NCBI GenBank assembly: GCA_016716885.1
Contig: JADJUV010000035.1
Coordinates: forward strand, 1 to 64,000
Direction: 5' to 3'
DNA length: 64,000 nt
Source: Candidatus Trichofilum aggregatum
GTDB lineage: Bacteria; Chloroflexota; Anaerolineae; Promineifilales; Promineifilaceae
Shown here: piece after piece, positions 62,801-64,000 of the stretch
Layout: each line of letters starts with the position of its first letter
Position numbering within the stretch: the first letter of the stretch is position 1
Notes under the pieces: model-generated
Databases searched by the model: none
What the model was told of the DNA's origin: nothing
What the model saw: only the letters and a program-made list of their open reading frames with translations
Translations under genes and position numbers: made by a program

Positions 62801-62947
62801 CAACCTCACCTCATTCCTGAAACACAGCTAAAGCGGTTACAAGATGAATTGAATATAAGCTACCCAGAGTTGGAATCGGTCGCGGCCGCGCCGGAGTACG
62901 ATCTGGAAACGTTTGTTCAAGAACATATTCTTTCACCTGAACCGTAA
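59816..62947 (+). CDS. SARP/BTAD-type regulator with NB-ARC ATPase and TPR
   Basis: 1043 residues. N-terminal winged-helix (about 1-95): FALRLLGTPQITHNQQPIDN, AKSQALLFYLACRGRVQSRLALSGLLWPD. BTAD domain (about 100-245): VDVWLFQQEI...FLSGFYLDDTPGFEEWMLVER and SEELGVAPSAETIALYEAI. NB-ARC/STAND ATPase with P-loop IIGPGGMGKTRFS (about residue 295), Walker B RRLLLILDNFEHL, and GMPLALELAAAWVD. The C-terminal half holds TPR repeats (YQEAIEPLQQALQLAQ, FTEAQQLFRESLDIRQ). This is the AfsR-like signal-integrating transcription activator layout. Nine GCGGCCGC copies are inside. Target genes are unknown; the TRAP binding protein downstream is a candidate. Confidence 0.9.
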   Translation: MFALRLLGTPQITHNQQPIDNLPAAKSQALLFYLACRGRVQSRLALSGLLWPDKSDGEARMNLRQALYQLRQTLPGLIDASRETIALSHDRAPEVDVWLFQQEITRGLAGHWTDLRAAADRYQGDFLSGFYLDDTPGFEEWMLVERERLRGLALQAFHQLAHYFTRQKELGTGLIYAGQLLALEPLREESHQQMMRLLASDGQIGAALAQYERCRQLLSEELGVAPSAETIALYEAIMVGQVNRSRPRVTSPASPSPHNLPAQPTPFIGRERELAELAQLCHQEGARLITIIGPGGMGKTRFSLAFAEKCLDLSATYYPDGVYFVVLTNVNPTPEIAVTDQISLAVNQGLGLTPEWGGLSAGSPKQQLLDYLRPRRLLLILDNFEHLQQGHLLLAELLQTSPAIRIIVTSRERLSLYEERVFRLTGLALPQLNELTPNESARRPGNSPQMTTLIQAEAVQLFMQAAQRVRHTFQPRPEEWPILVGLCVLLNGMPLALELAAAWVDILNLADILAELEQDLSLLSTNLNNVAERHRSLQQIFEYAWQRLSPEEQSLLAALTVFRGGFTRSAAAAITQRPLHPRLLANLVHKSLVTLDATQERYEIHELLRRFTTQKMGEATSTALKVVQGHCHYYCTLLQQREAELKGTGQEKALSDLERDLENIRRAWQWAVIRREIGLIAAALNGLFILFDTRSRFLEGEELFREAALRLAWDAENPVEVITLARLQARQGWFTFHLGQHKESLRLLQRSLTYLHQEGHAAEAAFCLNYWGAVLRHQGRYQEAIEPLQQALQLAQTANDPYQTSLSFNTLGQIAFLQGDYSTAYLHCQEGLRLKRAIGDRRGMIYSLTYLGRVAEAQGAFTEAQQLFRESLDIRQAIGDQRGMASAWQNLGSVSVASGQLTKAEVSLRRGLAIYQSIGDRLGSSRCWLRLGELLLVRGDFAAAENHLLQGITLAHIIASEPVLVASIVGLAAVWLKTNRPQKAQVCLTFVAHLPQPHLIPETQLKRLQDELNISYPELESVAAAPEYDLETFVQEHILSPEP

Positions 62948-63284
62948 TATGGCTCAGGGCTTTCCCAAAGTCAACGAGTACAGCTTTACACAACTCCTTA
63001 GCCGATTTAGTCGGAAGACCCATCCCCCCAACCCCCTTCCCGGCGGGAAGGGGGAAATACCCGGCACTTTAGAAAATTCCCCGCCCCTGGGGGCGGGGTT
63101 AGGGGTGGGGGAAAATGCCCGATACGATGGTACAGCGCTAAGAAATCGGACTTTGGAAAAGCCGTGTCGTATTGCTCTTTGGTGATCTAACAAAGTTCTA
63201 ATACAATAAAATGTAATCCACTTGTCCGTGGCGGTCAGGAGGATCGTTTACCCCCTGTTAACCCTATTTGAGGAGGATACGATA
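62948..63284. repeat. Intergenic region with clean copy of dispersed element, 337 bp
   Basis: 62977-63060 reads GTACAGCTTTACACAACTCC, TTAGTCGGAAGACCCATCCC, then CCCTTCCCGGCGGGAAGGGG. It is followed at 63078-63115 by CCCCGCCCCTGGGGGCGGGG. These are the best-preserved copies of elements that are damaged near 9460 and 59380. The last 100 bases should hold the promoter of the TRAP gene. Confidence 0.7.
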
Positions 63285-64000
63285 ATGAAGCGACGGGAAT
63301 TTTTGGAGCTAATGGCTAAAGGAGCAATTGGCGGTGCGGCTGTCGGGTTGGTTGGCTGTAGTCAGGATGTTGATCCGAATGCTACAGCAAACGGTAGCAA
63401 CGCAGTCGCCAACAACACTGCTAACACTGCCGCCAACAATGCCGCTAATACCGCCAGCGCCACAGCCGCTCAATCATCCGATTTACCCAATATCGAATGG
63501 CAAATGGCCACCAGTTGGCCCGTTAGCCTGGACACCATTTTTGGTGGGGCCGAGGTTTTTGCGCAACGCGTCTCGGCCATGACAGGCGGAAAGTTTGTCA
63601 TTTCTCCCCGTGCCGCGGGTGAACTGGCCCCTGGCACACAGGTTTTGGATGTCGTCTCGGAAGGAGCCGTACAGTGTGGACACACCGCTTCTTATTATTA
63701 TGTAGGCAAAAGCCCCGTGACCGCTTTTGGTACATCCCTGCCCTTTGGTCTGACCGCCCAACAGCAAAATGCCTGGCTCTATGAGGGCGGTGGTCTGGAG
63801 TTACTCCAGGAGTTTTATGCCCGCCAGTTCAACGTCATCCAGTTTCCGGCTGGCAACACCGGGGCGCAGATGGGCGGCTGGTTCCGTAAAGAGATTAACA
63901 CCGTGGCTGACCTGCAAGGGTTGAAGATGCGTATTCCTGGTTTGGGTGGACAGGTGATGGCCAAACTAGGGGTAACGGTGCAGGTTTTGGCCGGTGGGGA
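63285..64000 (+). CDS. TRAP transporter solute-binding lipoprotein (DctP/TakP-like), partial
   Basis: Runs off the window end; 238 codons are present. AGGAGG lies nine bases before the ATG. The N-terminus KRREFLELMAKGAIGGAAVG resembles a Tat signal and runs into a lipobox LVGCSQD. An Ala/Asn/Thr-rich linker (about residues 28-62) follows. The binding-protein fold begins at IEWQMATSWPVSLDTIFGGA, then MTGGKFVISPRAAGELAPGT, and the DctP signature LQGLKMRIPGLGGQVMAKLG. Such proteins capture organic acids for a TRAP permease (DctQM). The SWP/AGE/FRK features match the alpha-keto-acid/mannonate-type branch, TakP-like. The permease genes should lie just beyond the window. Confidence 0.88.
   Translation, partial: MKRREFLELMAKGAIGGAAVGLVGCSQDVDPNATANGSNAVANNTANTAANNAANTASATAAQSSDLPNIEWQMATSWPVSLDTIFGGAEVFAQRVSAMTGGKFVISPRAAGELAPGTQVLDVVSEGAVQCGHTASYYYVGKSPVTAFGTSLPFGLTAQQQNAWLYEGGGLELLQEFYARQFNVIQFPAGNTGAQMGGWFRKEINTVADLQGLKMRIPGLGGQVMAKLGVTVQVLAGG

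Larger units (their letters stand above)
1..64000. repeat. Highly iterated palindrome GCGGCCGC, about 115 copies
   Basis: The 8-base palindrome GCGGCCGC (often extended to CGCGGCCGCG) occurs about 115 times by hand count, for example at 271, 603, 771, 1466, 1539, 2280, 4436, 7088, 13468, 13474, 28296, 35349, 48190, 55442 and 61523. Base composition alone would give two or three copies. Copies lie mainly inside genes on both strands and in all three frames, read as Ala-Ala-Ala, Gly-Arg or Arg-Pro; overlapping double copies occur near 13468, 35349 and 48190. Cyanobacterial HIP1 (GCGATCGC) is the closest known analogue in behaviour. No methyltransferase for it is visible here. Function unknown. 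Confidence 0.95.

Noticed and set aside
62913..63185. Open frame downstream of the SARP-type regulator
   Set aside because: It overlaps the end of the regulator and then translates the dispersed GTCGGAAG element; similar frames occur at every copy of that element.

Overview
The window looks like a filamentous Chloroflexota bacterium (Anaerolineae/Caldilineae/Promineofilum-like). The evidence is the gene mix: a SARP/NB-ARC/TPR regulator, a cyclase-ATPase-TPR giant, CSLREA beta-helix exoproteins, a sortase beside an LPxxG-type substrate, LVIVD lipoproteins, HEAT-repeat proteins and a fused AAA+/VWA chelatase. I found no rRNA, tRNA, CRISPR array, transposase or phage gene. The lineage is inferred from these families, not from a marker gene.

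Two window-wide properties shape the annotation. First, the palindrome GCGGCCGC occurs about 115 times by hand count, roughly once per 550 bp against 2-3 expected by composition. It lies inside genes on both strands, where it is read as Ala-Ala-Ala, Gly-Arg or Arg-Pro. It resembles the HIP1 palindrome of cyanobacteria but has a different sequence. Second, about 19 reading-frame breaks are present. Where I could reconstruct the missing base it is nearly always one base lost from a homopolymer, and one inserted base restores the family consensus. I therefore treat the broken genes as intact genes with consensus errors, not pseudogenes. Several intergenic segments are also garbled into long G, C or T runs, partly where dispersed repeats lie.

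Layout. 1-2.9 kb: a DUF2357-like protein converging on a ChlI/ChlD-type chelatase. 3.5-8.3 kb: GDPD phosphodiesterase, Tat-exported metallophosphoesterase, MtnA, a glucose-1-phosphate cytidylyltransferase and a sugar epimerase. 8.4-16 kb (mostly minus): AEC transporter, HEAT protein, RseP-type protease, ABC ATPase and two glycosyltransferases. 16-25.3 kb: Sir2, sortase with its likely substrate, a zinc-less quinone oxidoreductase, a DtxR regulator, Trm112-like, CheY-like and GNAT proteins, then a fused threonine dehydratase/PGDH-like/serine-kinase-like protein. 25.5-32.3 kb: OmpR regulator, membrane protein, HAD hydrolase, J-domain coiled coil, lipoprotein and glycoside hydrolase. 32.3-34.2 kb: an ArsR-SRPBCC-VOC-SRPBCC operon with a palindromic operator.

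34.5-48.5 kb (minus) is a cyclic-nucleotide block. It holds an MFS-HEAT carrier next to a cNMP-binding protein, a SulP-STAS-cNMP transporter, an HD protein, a three-part membrane iron-sulfur/ferredoxin/FAD oxidoreductase, another cNMP-binding protein and a 1344-residue class III cyclase built like animal soluble adenylyl cyclase (C1-C2-ATPase-TPR). 48.8-58.7 kb is one exoprotein gene of about 3300 residues, split by one missing base. It has CSLREA/beta-helix modules, a 16-copy hexapeptide array, a gingipain-like C25 protease domain, thrombospondin-3, Ig-like and RTX repeats. The window ends with a SARP-type regulator and the start of a TRAP transporter binding protein.

The leading candidates for undescribed biology are the GCGGCCGC palindrome, the serine-metabolism fusion, the cyclic-nucleotide/SulP/redox block and the NIAQLS hexapeptide array inside a protease-adhesin.
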